In this document: positions 51,864-61,820 of the stretch, piece after piece
Layout: each line of letters starts with the position of its first letter
How positions within the stretch are numbered: the first letter of the stretch is position 1
NCBI RefSeq assembly: GCF_009797935.1
Contig: NZ_VOLC01000011.1
Coordinates: forward strand, 1,678-65,677
Reading direction: 5' to 3'
Length of the DNA stretch: 64,000 nucleotides
From: Lunatibacter salilacus
Lineage (GTDB): Bacteria; Bacteroidota; Bacteroidia; Cytophagales; Cyclobacteriaceae
Position numbers and translations under genes: made by a program
Notes under the pieces: generated by a model
Databases searched by the model: none
Seen by the model: only the letters and a program-made list of their open reading frames with translations
Told to the model about the DNA's origin: nothing

Positions 51864-53798
51864 ATGATACTGGACGCTAAAATACCTTCCGGCCCTTTGG
51901 CCGAAAAATGGACCAAACATAAATTCAACGTCAAGCTGGTAAATCCGGCAAACAAAAGAAAATACGAAATTATTGTAGTGGGTACCGGATTGGCGGGAGC
52001 TTCTGCCGCAGCCTCCCTGGCGGAACTGGGATATAATGTAAAGGCATTCTGTTTTCAGGATAGTCCCCGGAGGGCGCACTCCATAGCTGCCCAAGGTGGA
52101 ATCAACGCAGCGAAAAACTATCAAAATGATGGTGATTCCATCTTCAGGTTGTTTTATGATACTATCAAAGGAGGCGATTACCGGTCTAGAGAAGCCAATG
52201 TCTATCGTTTAGCCGAGGTTTCGGTAAACATTATCGATCAGTGCGTAGCTCAAGGCGTCCCTTTTGCAAGGGAGTACGGAGGCCTTTTGGCCAACCGATC
52301 CTTTGGAGGCGCACAGGTTTCTAGGACATTTTATGCTAGGGGTCAGACCGGACAGCAGTTGCTTTTAGGAGCTTATTCGGCATTAAGCCGTCAGGTTGCC
52401 AACGGGAAGGTGAAGCTTTTTCCCCGTACCGAAATGATGGATGTGGTGATCGTGGATGGCAAGGCCAGGGGCATTGTGACAAGAAACCTGATTACCGGAG
52501 CTATTGAGTCACACAGTGGCCATGCGGTTTTATTATGTACAGGTGGATATGGCAATGTTTTCTTTTTGTCTACCAACGCCATGGGTTCCAATGTAACTGC
52601 CGCATGGAGAGCACATAAGAAGGGTGCTTATTTTAGCAACCCGTGCTACACGCAGATTCACCCCACCTGTATCCCGGTATCAGGCGATCATCAGTCAAAA
52701 TTGACTCTTATGTCTGAATCACTGCGTAACGATGGCAGGGTTTGGGTGCCAAAGACGATTGAAATGGCTGAGAAATTGCGCAAAAAGCAAATCAAACCTA
52801 AGGATATTAAGGACGAAGAGAGAGACTACTACTTAGAAACCAAGTATCCGTCCTTTGGTAACTTGGTTCCCCGTGATGTTGCCTCACGAAATGCGAAATA
52901 TGTTTGTGATGAAGGTCGGGGAGTGAATGAAACCGGAGAAGCGGTATTCTTGGATTTCCGGGATGCCATCCTTCGGGATGGGGAGGATTTGGTAAGAAGT
53001 AAATACGGAAATCTGTTTGATATGTACCAGCAGATTACCGGGGAAAATCCGTACCAGACCCCAATGATGATTTATCCTGCAGTTCACTATACCATGGGGG
53101 GATTATGGGTAGATTATAACTTAATGACAAATATACCGGGTCTATATGCCTTGGGTGAAGCCAATTTCTCCGACCACGGAGCCAACCGCCTTGGCGCGTC
53201 GGCTCTCATGCAAGGATTGGCCGATGGGTATTTTGTAGTTCCTTATACTGTCGGGGATTATTTGGCAAACCTTCCAATCCAAAAAATCAATGTTGATCAT
53301 CCGGAATTCAAGAAATCTGAGTCAGACGTGAAAGAGCGTATTCAAAAGCTCCTAACAATAAACGGTACTAAGACAGTTGATTATTACCACAAGAAATTGG
53401 GGAAAATAATGTGGAATTATTGTGGCATGGCAAGATCAGCGGATGGACTGATAAAAGCTAAGGCCATGATAAAGGAGTTAAAGTCTGAATTTTGGTCAAA
53501 CGTTAAGGTGCTCGGAACAGGTGAGGAACTGAACCAGTCACTAGAGAAAGCACATCGGGTAGCCGATTTTATAGAGCTAGGTGAATTGATGATGGATGAT
53601 GCATTGAATAGAAATGAAAGTTGCGGTGGTCACTTTCGGGAAGAATATCAGACTCCTGAAGGCGAAGCGCTTCGGGATGACGAAAACTTTGCCTACGTAG
53701 CTTCATGGGAATATAAGGGTGAAGGTATCGAAGAAGAACTCCACAAAGAAGAGTTGGTTTTTGAAAATGTGAAATTGACTCAAAGAAGCTACAAGTAA
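51864..53798 (+). CDS. sdhA: Succinate dehydrogenase / fumarate reductase flavoprotein subunit
   Basis: A 644-residue flavoprotein that oxidises succinate to fumarate. It has the FAD-binding start [21 protein letters not shown], the covalent-FAD His in [17 protein letters not shown], the active-site Thr/Arg region (TYCTQIHPT-like, read here as [11 protein letters not shown]) and a C-terminal [12 protein letters not shown]. The long form is typical of Bacteroidota. It is 45 bp after sdhC and 25 bp before sdhB. Confidence 0.97.
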   Translation: MILDAKIPSGPLAEKWTKHKFNVKLVNPANKRKYEIIVVGTGLAGASAAASLAELGYNVKAFCFQDSPRRAHSIAAQGGINAAKNYQNDGDSIFRLFYDTIKGGDYRSREANVYRLAEVSVNIIDQCVAQGVPFAREYGGLLANRSFGGAQVSRTFYARGQTGQQLLLGAYSALSRQVANGKVKLFPRTEMMDVVIVDGKARGIVTRNLITGAIESHSGHAVLLCTGGYGNVFFLSTNAMGSNVTAAWRAHKKGAYFSNPCYTQIHPTCIPVSGDHQSKLTLMSESLRNDGRVWVPKTIEMAEKLRKKQIKPKDIKDEERDYYLETKYPSFGNLVPRDVASRNAKYVCDEGRGVNETGEAVFLDFRDAILRDGEDLVRSKYGNLFDMYQQITGENPYQTPMMIYPAVHYTMGGLWVDYNLMTNIPGLYALGEANFSDHGANRLGASALMQGLADGYFVVPYTVGDYLANLPIQKINVDHPEFKKSESDVKERIQKLLTINGTKTVDYYHKKLGKIMWNYCGMARSADGLIKAKAMIKELKSEFWSNVKVLGTGEELNQSLEKAHRVADFIELGELMMDDALNRNESCGGHFREEYQTPEGEALRDDENFAYVASWEYKGEGIEEELHKEELVFENVKLTQRSYK

Positions 53799-53823
53799 TT
53801 AAACTACGAAAAGTAATTTAGGT

Positions 53824-54573
53824 ATGAATCTTACATTAAAAATTTGGAGACAAAAAAACCAGTCTGACAAAGGTGGTTTTAAAGAATATAAAGTAACTGG
53901 AATTTCCGAGGATATGTCATTCTTGGAGATGTTGGATGTATTGAATGAAGAAATGTCCGAAAAAGGCGAAGACCCGGTTCATTTTGATCATGACTGTAGA
54001 GAAGGAATCTGTGGTACCTGTTCGCTGTTCATTAACGGCAGACCTCACGGGCCTCAGCAAACTACAACTTGCCAGTTGCACATGCGATCTTTTAAAGACG
54101 GGGATTCCATTACCATAGAACCTTGGAGAGCTAAGCCCTTTCCTGTTGTCAAGGATCTGGTGGTGGATAGAGGAGCCTTTGACCGAATTATTCAGGCAGG
54201 TGGGTATGTTTCTGTTAATACCGGTGGCGTACCTGATGCGAATGAAATTGCGATTCCCAAGATAATTGCAGATGAAGCATTTGATTCGGCTACCTGTATA
54301 GGATGTGGAGCCTGTGTGGCAGCCTGTAAGAATGGCTCAGCCATGCTTTTTGTTTCAGCAAAGATTTCGCAATTAGCCTTATTGCCGCAAGGGCAGGTGG
54401 AACGAAGAGAACGGGCAGAAAAAATGATTGCCCAAATGGATGCTGAGGGATTTGGCGCATGCTCCAACACGGGAGCCTGCTCGGCGGAATGTCCAAAAGA
54501 AATAAGACAAAGCAATATCGCACGGATGAACAGGGAGTATTATGCTGCTTCCGTGGTGACCGAGAATGTGTAA
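53824..54573 (+). CDS. sdhB: Succinate dehydrogenase iron-sulfur subunit
   Basis: A 249-residue subunit. The 2Fe-2S cluster Cys are in CREGICGTC and CQLHM. The second-domain Cys are in [11 protein letters not shown] (4Fe-4S) and [12 protein letters not shown] (3Fe-4S). It carries electrons from SdhA to the membrane subunit. Last gene of the operon, followed by a terminator. Confidence 0.97.
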   Translation: MNLTLKIWRQKNQSDKGGFKEYKVTGISEDMSFLEMLDVLNEEMSEKGEDPVHFDHDCREGICGTCSLFINGRPHGPQQTTTCQLHMRSFKDGDSITIEPWRAKPFPVVKDLVVDRGAFDRIIQAGGYVSVNTGGVPDANEIAIPKIIADEAFDSATCIGCGACVAACKNGSAMLFVSAKISQLALLPQGQVERRERAEKMIAQMDAEGFGACSNTGACSAECPKEIRQSNIARMNREYYAASVVTENV

Positions 54574-54600
54574 GCTGAAAATTAGATATCCTAATTCTGA

Positions 54601-54636
54601 AAAAGAGGGGCGGCAAATGTCGCCCCTCTTTTTTTG
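54601..54636 (+). terminator. Rho-independent terminator of the sdh operon
   Basis: AGAGGGGCG pairs with CGCCCCTCT around an 8-base loop and is followed by a T-run. It lies about 30 bp after the sdhB stop. Confidence 0.92.
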
Positions 54637-54703
54637 TACTATATGATTAATAAATGATATTGTAAGCCTCTTATCTCAGACTTGTTCGCTAAACTGGAAT
54701 CTA

Positions 54704-54777
54704 ATTGCCAATAACCCAATAACCCATAACCCATAATTCATAACTCATCAACCCATAAACCTATCAACCTATCAACC
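54704..54777. repeat. ACCCATAA short repeat up to the symporter start
   Basis: A run of AACCCATAACCCATAA and AACCTATCAACC words that ends right at the ATG of the symporter gene (CAACCATGG). The same word family occurs at 765-830 and 33868-33902. Confidence 0.7.
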
Positions 54778-56205
54778 ATGGCATATATCGACCTTCTCAT
54801 TTTCATCATATACATGATTCTCATGCTTGGTGTGGGGTTTTACTTTATGAAAAGGAATACTGGACAGGATGATTATTTTGTAGGGGGTAGAAATGTAGGG
54901 AGTTGGCATATTGGATTGTCTGTGGTGGCCACAGATGTGGGTGGTGGATTTTCTGTAGGTCTTGGGGGTCTTGGGTTTGTGATGGGCCTTTCTGGGAGTT
55001 GGATGTTGTTTACCGGGCTTTTGGGAGCATGGCTCGCGGCCGTTTTTCTGATACCCGTAGTAAAGTCCTCTCCTGCATTTGAAAAATTCTATACGCTTCC
55101 CCAGATTTTTGATCATCTCTTTGATAAGCGGGTGGGCATAGTGGCCGCTGTGATATGTTTTGTGGGGTACTTGGGATTTACCTCCTCCCAGTTGTTGGCT
55201 GGTGCCAAACTTGCTTCAGGCACGTTTGATGGACTTCAGTTAAGTACGGCCTTGTGGGTTATGGGAGCAATTGCGGTAGTATATACCGTATTGGGAGGGC
55301 TTAAAGCCGTGATTTACACCGATACCATACAGTGGATCATCTTGTTGATGGGGTTTATTTTTATAGGCTTGCCCGTTTCCTACTACCATGTGGGGGGGTG
55401 GGAAGTGATTCAACGCACACTCCCTGCCGAATACTTTTCACTGACCAATTTGACTTGGCAGGATTTAGCCAATTGGGGCATTACTATTATGCCTATTTGG
55501 TTTGTTGGGATGACTCTCTACCAGCGCATATTTGCGAGCAGGGACGTGAAGTCTGCTAAAAAGGCTTGGTACATAGCAGGTGTTTTTGAATGGCCTATCA
55601 TGGCTTTTATGGGGGTGTCGCTGGGTGTCCTGGCTAAGGTTGCATTTGAACTTGACATGATAGCAGTTGCAGAGGACACGCTCGATCCGGAAATGGGATT
55701 GCCCATCTTGTTGAGCACCGTATTACCTGTGGGCATTATGGGGTTGATGATGTCGGCGTATTTCTCAGCGGTCCTGTCTACGGCAGATTCCTGCCTGATG
55801 GCTGCCTCAGGCAATTTGACGACAGATATTTTTGGGAAGTACTTAAAAAATAAGTCCGATGCTACCGTTATGAGATTAAGTCAACTTTTTACCTTATTGA
55901 TTGGTATTGTTGCCTTGTTTATTGCTTTGCAGATGACCAATGTGCTGGAACTCATGTTGTATTCATATGCTTTTATGGTTTCTGGACTGTTTATCCCCAT
56001 TTTGGCAGGGCTTTTTTGGAATATGCGTTCACCGACTGCCGCATTAGTTTCCATGATTCTAGGGGGAGGAGTTACTGCAGGTCTATCCTTTCTGACTATT
56101 TCTCTACCATTTGGGCTGGATCCGAATTTCTTTGGCGTTTCAGCTTCTTTAGCAGCATTTTTGCTTGTATATAAGATTGAAAAGACAAAAAAACAGAATT
56201 TATAA
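54778..56205 (+). CDS. Sodium:solute symporter (SSS family)
   Basis: A 475-residue protein with about 12-13 membrane helices. The N-terminal half carries the SSS blocks NTGQDDYFVGGRNVG and VATDVGGGFSVGLGGLGFVMG, and the core has QWIILLMGFIFIGLP. The family sodium site is in LMMSAYFSAVLSTADSCLMAASGNLTTDI, a very typical SSS segment. The substrate (sugar, proline, pantothenate or other) cannot be told. Its start sits directly after the short repeat at 54704-54777. Confidence 0.93.
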   Translation: MAYIDLLIFIIYMILMLGVGFYFMKRNTGQDDYFVGGRNVGSWHIGLSVVATDVGGGFSVGLGGLGFVMGLSGSWMLFTGLLGAWLAAVFLIPVVKSSPAFEKFYTLPQIFDHLFDKRVGIVAAVICFVGYLGFTSSQLLAGAKLASGTFDGLQLSTALWVMGAIAVVYTVLGGLKAVIYTDTIQWIILLMGFIFIGLPVSYYHVGGWEVIQRTLPAEYFSLTNLTWQDLANWGITIMPIWFVGMTLYQRIFASRDVKSAKKAWYIAGVFEWPIMAFMGVSLGVLAKVAFELDMIAVAEDTLDPEMGLPILLSTVLPVGIMGLMMSAYFSAVLSTADSCLMAASGNLTTDIFGKYLKNKSDATVMRLSQLFTLLIGIVALFIALQMTNVLELMLYSYAFMVSGLFIPILAGLFWNMRSPTAALVSMILGGGVTAGLSFLTISLPFGLDPNFFGVSASLAAFLLVYKIEKTKKQNL

Positions 56206-56221
56206 ATATAGTAACTAAAGC

Positions 56222-56662
56222 ATGACACATATTGAAACACTATCAGCCATCGATAATGCCACCTATTTGCAAAAACTGGAGATAGCGGACTTTCTATTTC
56301 AACACTTGGATGAGTACGGTGATCCCCACGAGCATATTATGAATTGTCTCGACTATGCACTGGATCAAGCGGTGGATAAGGGAGGATTTGCAGTGTTGGC
56401 TCGGGAGGAAGGTAAAATTGTCGGTGCTGTGATAATAAATAAAACAGGGATGTCAGGGTATATACCCGATAACATCCTCGTCTACATTGCAGTGGACGCT
56501 TCTCAACGGGGCAAAGGACTAGGGAAAAAAATCATGACTACGGCGATAACCATGGCTAGCGGCGACATAGCATTGCATGTGGAGCCGGATAATCCGGCTA
56601 GAAAACTGTATGAGAAGTTGGGTTTTACCAACAAGTATCTTGAAATGAGACTTAAAAAATAA
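56222..56662 (+). CDS. GNAT family N-acetyltransferase
   Basis: A 146-residue GNAT enzyme with the acetyl-CoA loop SQRGKGLGKKIM and the C-terminal ARKLYEKLGFTNKYLEMRL. The acceptor substrate is unknown. It lies 16 bp after the symporter and 1 bp before the racemase gene, so the three are probably co-transcribed. Confidence 0.92.
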   Translation: MTHIETLSAIDNATYLQKLEIADFLFQHLDEYGDPHEHIMNCLDYALDQAVDKGGFAVLAREEGKIVGAVIINKTGMSGYIPDNILVYIAVDASQRGKGLGKKIMTTAITMASGDIALHVEPDNPARKLYEKLGFTNKYLEMRLKK

Positions 56663-56663
56663 T

Positions 56664-57734
56664 ATGGCATTTCTGAATCTTTACCGTGAAAAACTTTTTG
56701 ATAATTATCAGTTCCTAAAGGACCAGTTCGACCAAAATGGAGTGGAATGGGGCGTGGTGTCCAAAATTCTGTGCGGCAACAGGAAGTATATTAAGGAACT
56801 AATTAACTTGGGTGTGGTGGAAATTCACGACTCCCGAATAAGCAACCTAGCAAAGGTTAAGGAAATTAATCCCGACGTTCAGACAGTCTACATCAAGCCG
56901 CCGTCCAAAAGAAATTTGGCCGATATGGTCAAATATGCCGACGTGAGTCTAAACAGTGAATTGAATACCATCCGTTGGATTAGCGAGGAGGCGGTGCGGC
57001 AGGATAAGCAACACAAGATTATAATCATGGTCGAAACAGGTGATCTCCGTGAAGGAGTAATGGGAGACCATTTGTTGGATTTCTATTCCCAGGTTTTTGA
57101 ACTGCCCAATTTGGAGATTATAGGTTTGGGGACCAATTTGAATTGCCTCAATGGGGTTATGCCATCGGCGGATAAATTGATCCAACTTTCCCTTTACAAA
57201 CAGATTATCGAACTGAAATTTTCAAAGAAGATACCATGGGTTTCGGCCGGTACTTCGGTGACAATACCGTTGATGCTCCATAAACAGTTGCCCAAAGGGA
57301 TTAACCATTTTAGAGTAGGGGAGACCCTCTATTTTGGTATAGATCTTTTTGAAGAGAAGTTAATTGAGGGTATGCATGGCGATGTCTTTGAGCTTTTCGC
57401 TGAAATCATAGAGATGCAGGAAAAACCATTACTACCTACAGGCACATTAGCCTCCAATCCTCAAGGCAAAATAGCCAAGCTGGATGAAAATTTGTATGGA
57501 AAAACTAGCTATAGGGCAATTTTGGACATTGGGCTGTTGGATATAGATCCCAAATACCTAATTCCAGAGGATGATGAATTTGAGATTTTAGGTGTAAGTT
57601 CCGATATGCTTATTTTGAACCTGGGAGAAAACCCAAAAAGCTATAAGGTCGGAGATTTGATTTCTTTCCGACTGAAATATATGGGTGCCTTGGCTATTTT
57701 GAATTCCAGTTATATAGAGAAAAGGGTGGTTTAG
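56664..57734 (+). CDS. PLP-dependent alanine/ornithine racemase-type enzyme
   Basis: A 356-residue PLP enzyme of the alanine/ornithine racemase (Orr-like) family, with a TIM barrel and a C-terminal beta domain. The PLP lysine is in GVEWGVVSKILCGN. Blocks EIHDSRISNLAKVK, LGTNLNCLNGV and VGETLYFGIDLFEEKL follow, the pattern of the family. It would racemise an amino acid such as ornithine or alanine; the exact substrate is unknown. It starts 1 bp after the GNAT stop, so it is translationally linked. Confidence 0.85.
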   Translation: MAFLNLYREKLFDNYQFLKDQFDQNGVEWGVVSKILCGNRKYIKELINLGVVEIHDSRISNLAKVKEINPDVQTVYIKPPSKRNLADMVKYADVSLNSELNTIRWISEEAVRQDKQHKIIIMVETGDLREGVMGDHLLDFYSQVFELPNLEIIGLGTNLNCLNGVMPSADKLIQLSLYKQIIELKFSKKIPWVSAGTSVTIPLMLHKQLPKGINHFRVGETLYFGIDLFEEKLIEGMHGDVFELFAEIIEMQEKPLLPTGTLASNPQGKIAKLDENLYGKTSYRAILDIGLLDIDPKYLIPEDDEFEILGVSSDMLILNLGENPKSYKVGDLISFRLKYMGALAILNSSYIEKRVV

Positions 57735-57850
57735 GTTTTTTGTAAGTTTGGTAGTAACCGGTAGTTCTTTGGGTGTTTTTATCGGGGGAATTTTTTTTAG
57801 AACATTTTATTTGATTGGGCGCATTTTCTAATTTAGAATCACCACCTACA

Positions 57851-57859
57851 CCCCCCCCC
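57851..57859 (+). repeat. Poly-C tract (C9)
   Basis: Nine consecutive C residues lie in the 229-bp gap before cheB, about 105 bp upstream of its start. Such runs can slip and change promoter spacing; nothing shows that this one does. Confidence 0.6.
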
Positions 57860-57963
57860 GGAAAGTTTTAATTACTGATCTTAGTCAGAATTTTTTTAAA
57901 AACGTTGAACCATTTAAAAGGTTTGTGACCCAATAGGAAATTAAAAATTGGTGAATTAAAAGA

Positions 57964-58995
57964 ATGAAAAACAAGGAAAAGGATGATAAGCCTGAGAAAA
58001 TTCCTCAGGTACTTGTAATAGGGACATCTGCTGGGGGGCTTCACGCATTGAAAAATCTAATAAGCCAACTGTCCAAAGACTTCCCACTGCCGGTATTGAT
58101 AGTACGCCATATTTCTCCCGATGCTACGGGTCGTATACTTTTGGATGAGCTTAATAAGTTAGAAACGCTAAAATGTCAGCATGCTATAAGCGGAAAGGAA
58201 TTAAAACCAGGGCATTTATATCTGGCCCCGTCCGATCATCACCTGTTGGTTGGGAAAAACCAAAAAATGCTGGTGACAAAAGGTGCCCATGAAAACAGGT
58301 CACGTCCTGCTATTGATCCGTTATTTCGGTCGGCAGCAGTAGCCTTTGGGGCTGGTGTTATCGGCATATTGCTTACCGGTTATCTTGATGATGGAACATC
58401 AGGGATGAAAGCCATACAAAAATGCGGCGGGATATGTATTGTGCAGGATCCAGAGGAAGCGGAGTATCCGGATATGCCAAGAAATGCGCTAAACAACGTC
58501 AAGGTAGACTATTGCCTCCCCATATCTGAAATGGGTACACTGCTATCTACGATTATTCCGCGCAACCCTCAAAAAAGCAAACCTGTTCCTGACGATGTTT
58601 TGACAGAGGCTAAAATTGCCGAACGGGTATTAAGCGACTTGTCCGCTGTAAATAAACTGGGAGATCAGGTTCCTTTTAACTGTCCAGGTTGCGGGGGTGT
58701 ATTGTGGAAAGTAGGGACCGATAGTGACCTACGGTTTCGTTGCCATACCGGGCATGCGTATACGGCAGCCTACCTTTTAGCAGAACAGACAAGTAAAATT
58801 GAAGAAACGATGTGGACAGCACTTCGAATGTTTGAAGAGCGAAAAAACCTACTGACGGAAATGGCTCGGGGAAACAAAGGTGTGGGTTCTAAATCAGCTC
58901 TTGAACGGGCAGAAATGTCCCAGGTTCACATTGATCGGATAAGAGCAATTTTGAAATCGACTGAAATGGAAAATGGAGACGATTTGCCTACCTGA
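57964..58995 (+). CDS. cheB: Orphan CheB-type protein-glutamate methylesterase
   Basis: A 343-residue protein with a CheB_methylest domain (about 12-195) and no N-terminal receiver. The catalytic triad is Ser22 (GTSAGG), His49 (VRHIS) and Asp143 (LTGYLDDGTSG). Residues 196-343 include a zinc-ribbon-like region CPGCGGVLW with FRCHTGHAYTAAYL (two Cys, then Cys and two His), common in stand-alone CheB proteins. CheR and other chemotaxis genes are absent nearby, so it may act in a non-chemotaxis signalling system. It is monocistronic here. Confidence 0.92.
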   Translation: MKNKEKDDKPEKIPQVLVIGTSAGGLHALKNLISQLSKDFPLPVLIVRHISPDATGRILLDELNKLETLKCQHAISGKELKPGHLYLAPSDHHLLVGKNQKMLVTKGAHENRSRPAIDPLFRSAAVAFGAGVIGILLTGYLDDGTSGMKAIQKCGGICIVQDPEEAEYPDMPRNALNNVKVDYCLPISEMGTLLSTIIPRNPQKSKPVPDDVLTEAKIAERVLSDLSAVNKLGDQVPFNCPGCGGVLWKVGTDSDLRFRCHTGHAYTAAYLLAEQTSKIEETMWTALRMFEERKNLLTEMARGNKGVGSKSALERAEMSQVHIDRIRAILKSTEMENGDDLPT

Positions 58996-59161
58996 TGTAA
59001 GCTGTAGTCCACCACAATCCTGAACACTAGTTCCTTTATTTGATTTGAGGAGGAATAAATAAGCTTTGCGGGTTAATGGAAAGACAAAAACATTCAAGAT
59101 TAAAAATAATCAATGGGATAAATAAAATGTGGGATATTTGTTGATGAATCTGTTTTTAAGC

Positions 59162-60202
59162 TTACGCCAAATTAATATCGTCCGGCGTAAGGCCTGCAAT
59201 AAATGTACTTGCTGCAATCTCTCCTTTCGACATCATGTTTTTCATTTCAGCAGGATCGAAAACTAACCCACCCGGACCGCCGCCAAGTGGTAATTCGGGC
59301 CGAATAATAAAAACTTTAAGCGGGTTTTTCCCTGTAAAAGGGTTATCCCTGCCTGGCATATTGAAAAAATTATCAATTTGATCTTGCGAGAGGCCGGCGG
59401 TACTCATCTTCTTTTTTACGTTATCGATATATTGTAAGGCTTCATTGTAAATAGCCGGAACCAACAGGTCATTCTTGCCCACATCAACCATGAAAATATC
59501 GATTGTTCGTTCTAGAATCCCGAATAAATTCCCATAGGTGTTTTGTGTAAAGTCTCCACCCTCGGGAGATAGCAGGATGGTGAAAATATGGGTTGCTCCG
59601 TTGTCTATCGCCATATTAACACCTGCATATTCCCGTACCCCACCGTCAACGTACTGAAGGTTTCTATCAGGATCACCAACAAGGTCTCTATTCACCTGTA
59701 CGGGTGGCATAAACACTGGCATACAAGCAGATGCCAATACCGCCCTGCGAAAGTGCATGGGATCTTTAATCAATTTAACCTTGTAATACCTGCCATTTTT
59801 GGCTGTGATATCGTTGGTAAATACAACGAGTTCTCCGGTTTGCAGGCATGTGGTAGTAAGGTATAGTTTCTGGGCTCCTTCAAGTATTTCGATTATGAGG
59901 TCATCTGTATAGTATTTTTTCAGGAGATTCCAAAGTGGTCCAGCTTCAAATATGGAATCCTTCCCAAGCCGGTTGCCAATATTATCTTTTACAATAATAT
60001 CCTCCGTTCTTACCGTTGTATACAATATCCGTAGCAAATTATACTTTCCTGCAATCGCTAAAGGTGCAATTAAGGCACCGGTACTTGTGCCTACTACGAT
60101 GTCATAATTACCTATAGGTAATTCATCTAAAAGTTTCTCTATAGCTCCAACGGCAAACGCCCCCTTGGAACCTCCACCGCTTATAACCAATGCCTTATTC
60201 AT
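59162..60202 (-). CDS. Patatin-like phospholipase
   Basis: A 346-residue patatin. The oxyanion motif GGGSKGAF, the nucleophile GTSTGAL and the Asp of YVDGGVREYAGV form the Ser-Asp dyad of the family. It hydrolyses lipid ester bonds. ATG 60202 is preferred over an in-frame TTG at 60220. It lies just downstream of the small exported protein gene at 60221. Confidence 0.93.
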   Translation of the reverse strand: MNKALVISGGGSKGAFAVGAIEKLLDELPIGNYDIVVGTSTGALIAPLAIAGKYNLLRILYTTVRTEDIIVKDNIGNRLGKDSIFEAGPLWNLLKKYYTDDLIIEILEGAQKLYLTTTCLQTGELVVFTNDITAKNGRYYKVKLIKDPMHFRRAVLASACMPVFMPPVQVNRDLVGDPDRNLQYVDGGVREYAGVNMAIDNGATHIFTILLSPEGGDFTQNTYGNLFGILERTIDIFMVDVGKNDLLVPAIYNEALQYIDNVKKKMSTAGLSQDQIDNFFNMPGRDNPFTGKNPLKVFIIRPELPLGGGPGGLVFDPAEMKNMMSKGEIAASTFIAGLTPDDINLA

Positions 60203-60220
60203 AAGATATGATTTAATCAA

Positions 60221-60730
60221 TTAAAATTCCCGTATGGTTTCTTTAGGTTTACTAAGCCTAATGGCAATAACGGATTGAATCCACCAATTTTTCCACTCAT
60301 AATCATAATGTGACGTAAGCCCAAGTGCAATTCTATTGAGCACATCAGCATGAAGACCGCCGCCAACGAGCTTTTGTTTTTCCGAACCCCACAAATGTTC
60401 AAGGGATAAGTGTAGGTTGCCTACGGTTCCGTAATCTGCTGCTGCAAAGCTTTTTAGCAAAAGCGCGGCGGTTGGTCCGGCAAGTGCTTGGACCTTCTTA
60501 CCGGTGTAGAAGCTACCTCCTGTCGCGCCAAGTCTAACCCGGCCAGGTACCACCCCATATTGCCAGGTGAGTTGCATTCCTCCGACGTATAAATCAGGTG
60601 CCACTGTAAGATCAGTAACCATTCCATTATGGATTTTTAGGTGGAGGATACCTTCATTTTTAAATTCCGTAACCTGTGCATGTGACTGTATGCACCAGAG
60701 TAACGCACCCAGCCAGATCAGTTTCTTCAT
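60221..60730 (-). CDS. Hypothetical exported protein upstream of the patatin
   Basis: A 169-residue protein with a signal peptide (residues 1-18, MKKLIWLGALLWCIQSHA) and a beta-rich mature part (VTDLTVAPDLYVGGMQLTWQ, LGATGGSFYTG) that ends in a strand near IAIRLSKPKETIREF. It may be a small outer membrane barrel. Not recognised. Its stop is 18 bp before the patatin ATG, so the two are likely co-transcribed. Confidence 0.7.
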   Translation of the reverse strand: MKKLIWLGALLWCIQSHAQVTEFKNEGILHLKIHNGMVTDLTVAPDLYVGGMQLTWQYGVVPGRVRLGATGGSFYTGKKVQALAGPTAALLLKSFAAADYGTVGNLHLSLEHLWGSEKQKLVGGGLHADVLNRIALGLTSHYDYEWKNWWIQSVIAIRLSKPKETIREF

Positions 60731-61161
60731 AAATAAACTTTAGTAATCTAAAATACTCAGATAATCGCGGAAAATAAAATGATGATATAAAAATCCGCAA
60801 AAGATCCACCACGTTCGACTTTCTACAACCTCCAATTTTGGAGACATGTTTATGATTATTATGGGTATAATATACAAACACATCGTCGCATGGTGATCGA
60901 ACTTGGAGTTGGTGGAATTTTGAAAGTGTAGGAAGCGGATTTTTGGAATGTCAAAATGAATATCAACTTCCGCTTTGCACCTGAAGAATTTGAAACGCCT
61001 TGTGCTCTTGTACTTCAACCAGTTAGGCTATTGAGGTATTTTAAACTGTATTTTAGCAATAGACTTAAACTGCGTGTATTCAAAATGAATTTTAGTTAAG
61101 GTATTTTATGGCATGCATTTGGTATAGGGGATACGTATTATAAACCAATTATTACTATATC
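60731..61161. other. Intergenic region, nothing recognised
   Basis: 430 bp between divergent genes. No gene, repeat or clear promoter was identified. It is AT-rich, and the short open frames here do not look coding. Confidence 0.5.
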
Positions 61162-61767
61162 ATGAAAAAAATAACATTTGTAGTAGCTATTTTTCTTGGG
61201 TTTGCCATGCACGCCCAAGCTCAGATGAGTTCTCCGGCCAGTGAGCAAAACACCGGTTTTGGAGTAAGGGGAGGAGCCAATTTCTTTAACTGGGGAGGAT
61301 CCGACATCAGCAGCAATGATTATACCAACCGGATAGGATTCCATGCGGGTATATTTGCGAACATGTTTGTCGTTGACAGGTTCTCAATCGAACCTGGAAT
61401 TTATTATTCTGTAAAAGGAACTCAGAATGATGATTTTGTCGATTCGAGGGCAGTGTTGAATTACATCGACGTTCCAATTTTGCTTCGATTTTATGCCACG
61501 GAAGGATTGAATTTTTTCGCGGGTCCCCAAGGTTCCATATTAACAGGATCCAGTTTTGAGGCGGACGCACTGGGATCCACCTTCGACTGGCAAACAGATG
61601 CCATCAACGATATTGATGCCGGTCTTGTATTTGGAGTGGGATATAATTTGCCTGTTGGATTAAATTTGCAAGCAAGTTATGATTACGGCATGACGCCAAT
61701 TTTCAAAGACTCTAATGCGGATGTGTTTAATCGAGGATTTAAACTTTCCTTAGGAGTTAGTTTCTAA
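61162..61767 (+). CDS. PorT-family-like outer membrane beta-barrel protein
   Basis: A 201-residue barrel protein with a signal peptide (residues 1-20, cleavage near AQA-QMS). The mature part shows the Bacteroidota outer membrane_beta-barrel pattern: GFGVRGGANFFNWGG, GFHAGIFANMFVVD, FSIEPGIYYSVKGT, YIDVPILLRFY and FKLSLGVSF at the end. It would sit in the outer membrane; the ligand is unknown. It is followed by a terminator shared with the kinase gene. Confidence 0.9.
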   Translation: MKKITFVVAIFLGFAMHAQAQMSSPASEQNTGFGVRGGANFFNWGGSDISSNDYTNRIGFHAGIFANMFVVDRFSIEPGIYYSVKGTQNDDFVDSRAVLNYIDVPILLRFYATEGLNFFAGPQGSILTGSSFEADALGSTFDWQTDAINDIDAGLVFGVGYNLPVGLNLQASYDYGMTPIFKDSNADVFNRGFKLSLGVSF

Positions 61768-61784
61768 ACTCAAAGCTCAGACAT

Positions 61785-61820
61785 AAAAAAGGCTTCCAAT
61801 GAAAATTGGAGGCCTTTTTT
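61785..61820. terminator. Bidirectional terminator between the barrel gene and the fructokinase
   Basis: AAAAAAGGCTTCCAAT (61785-61800) pairs with ATTGGAGGCCTTTTTT (61805-61820) with one mismatch. It overlaps the first bases of the fructokinase stop. Confidence 0.9.

Noticed and set aside
60740-61018. Minus-strand frame in the gap before the PorT-like gene
   Set aside because: No signal or domain; probably random open frame in AT-rich DNA.
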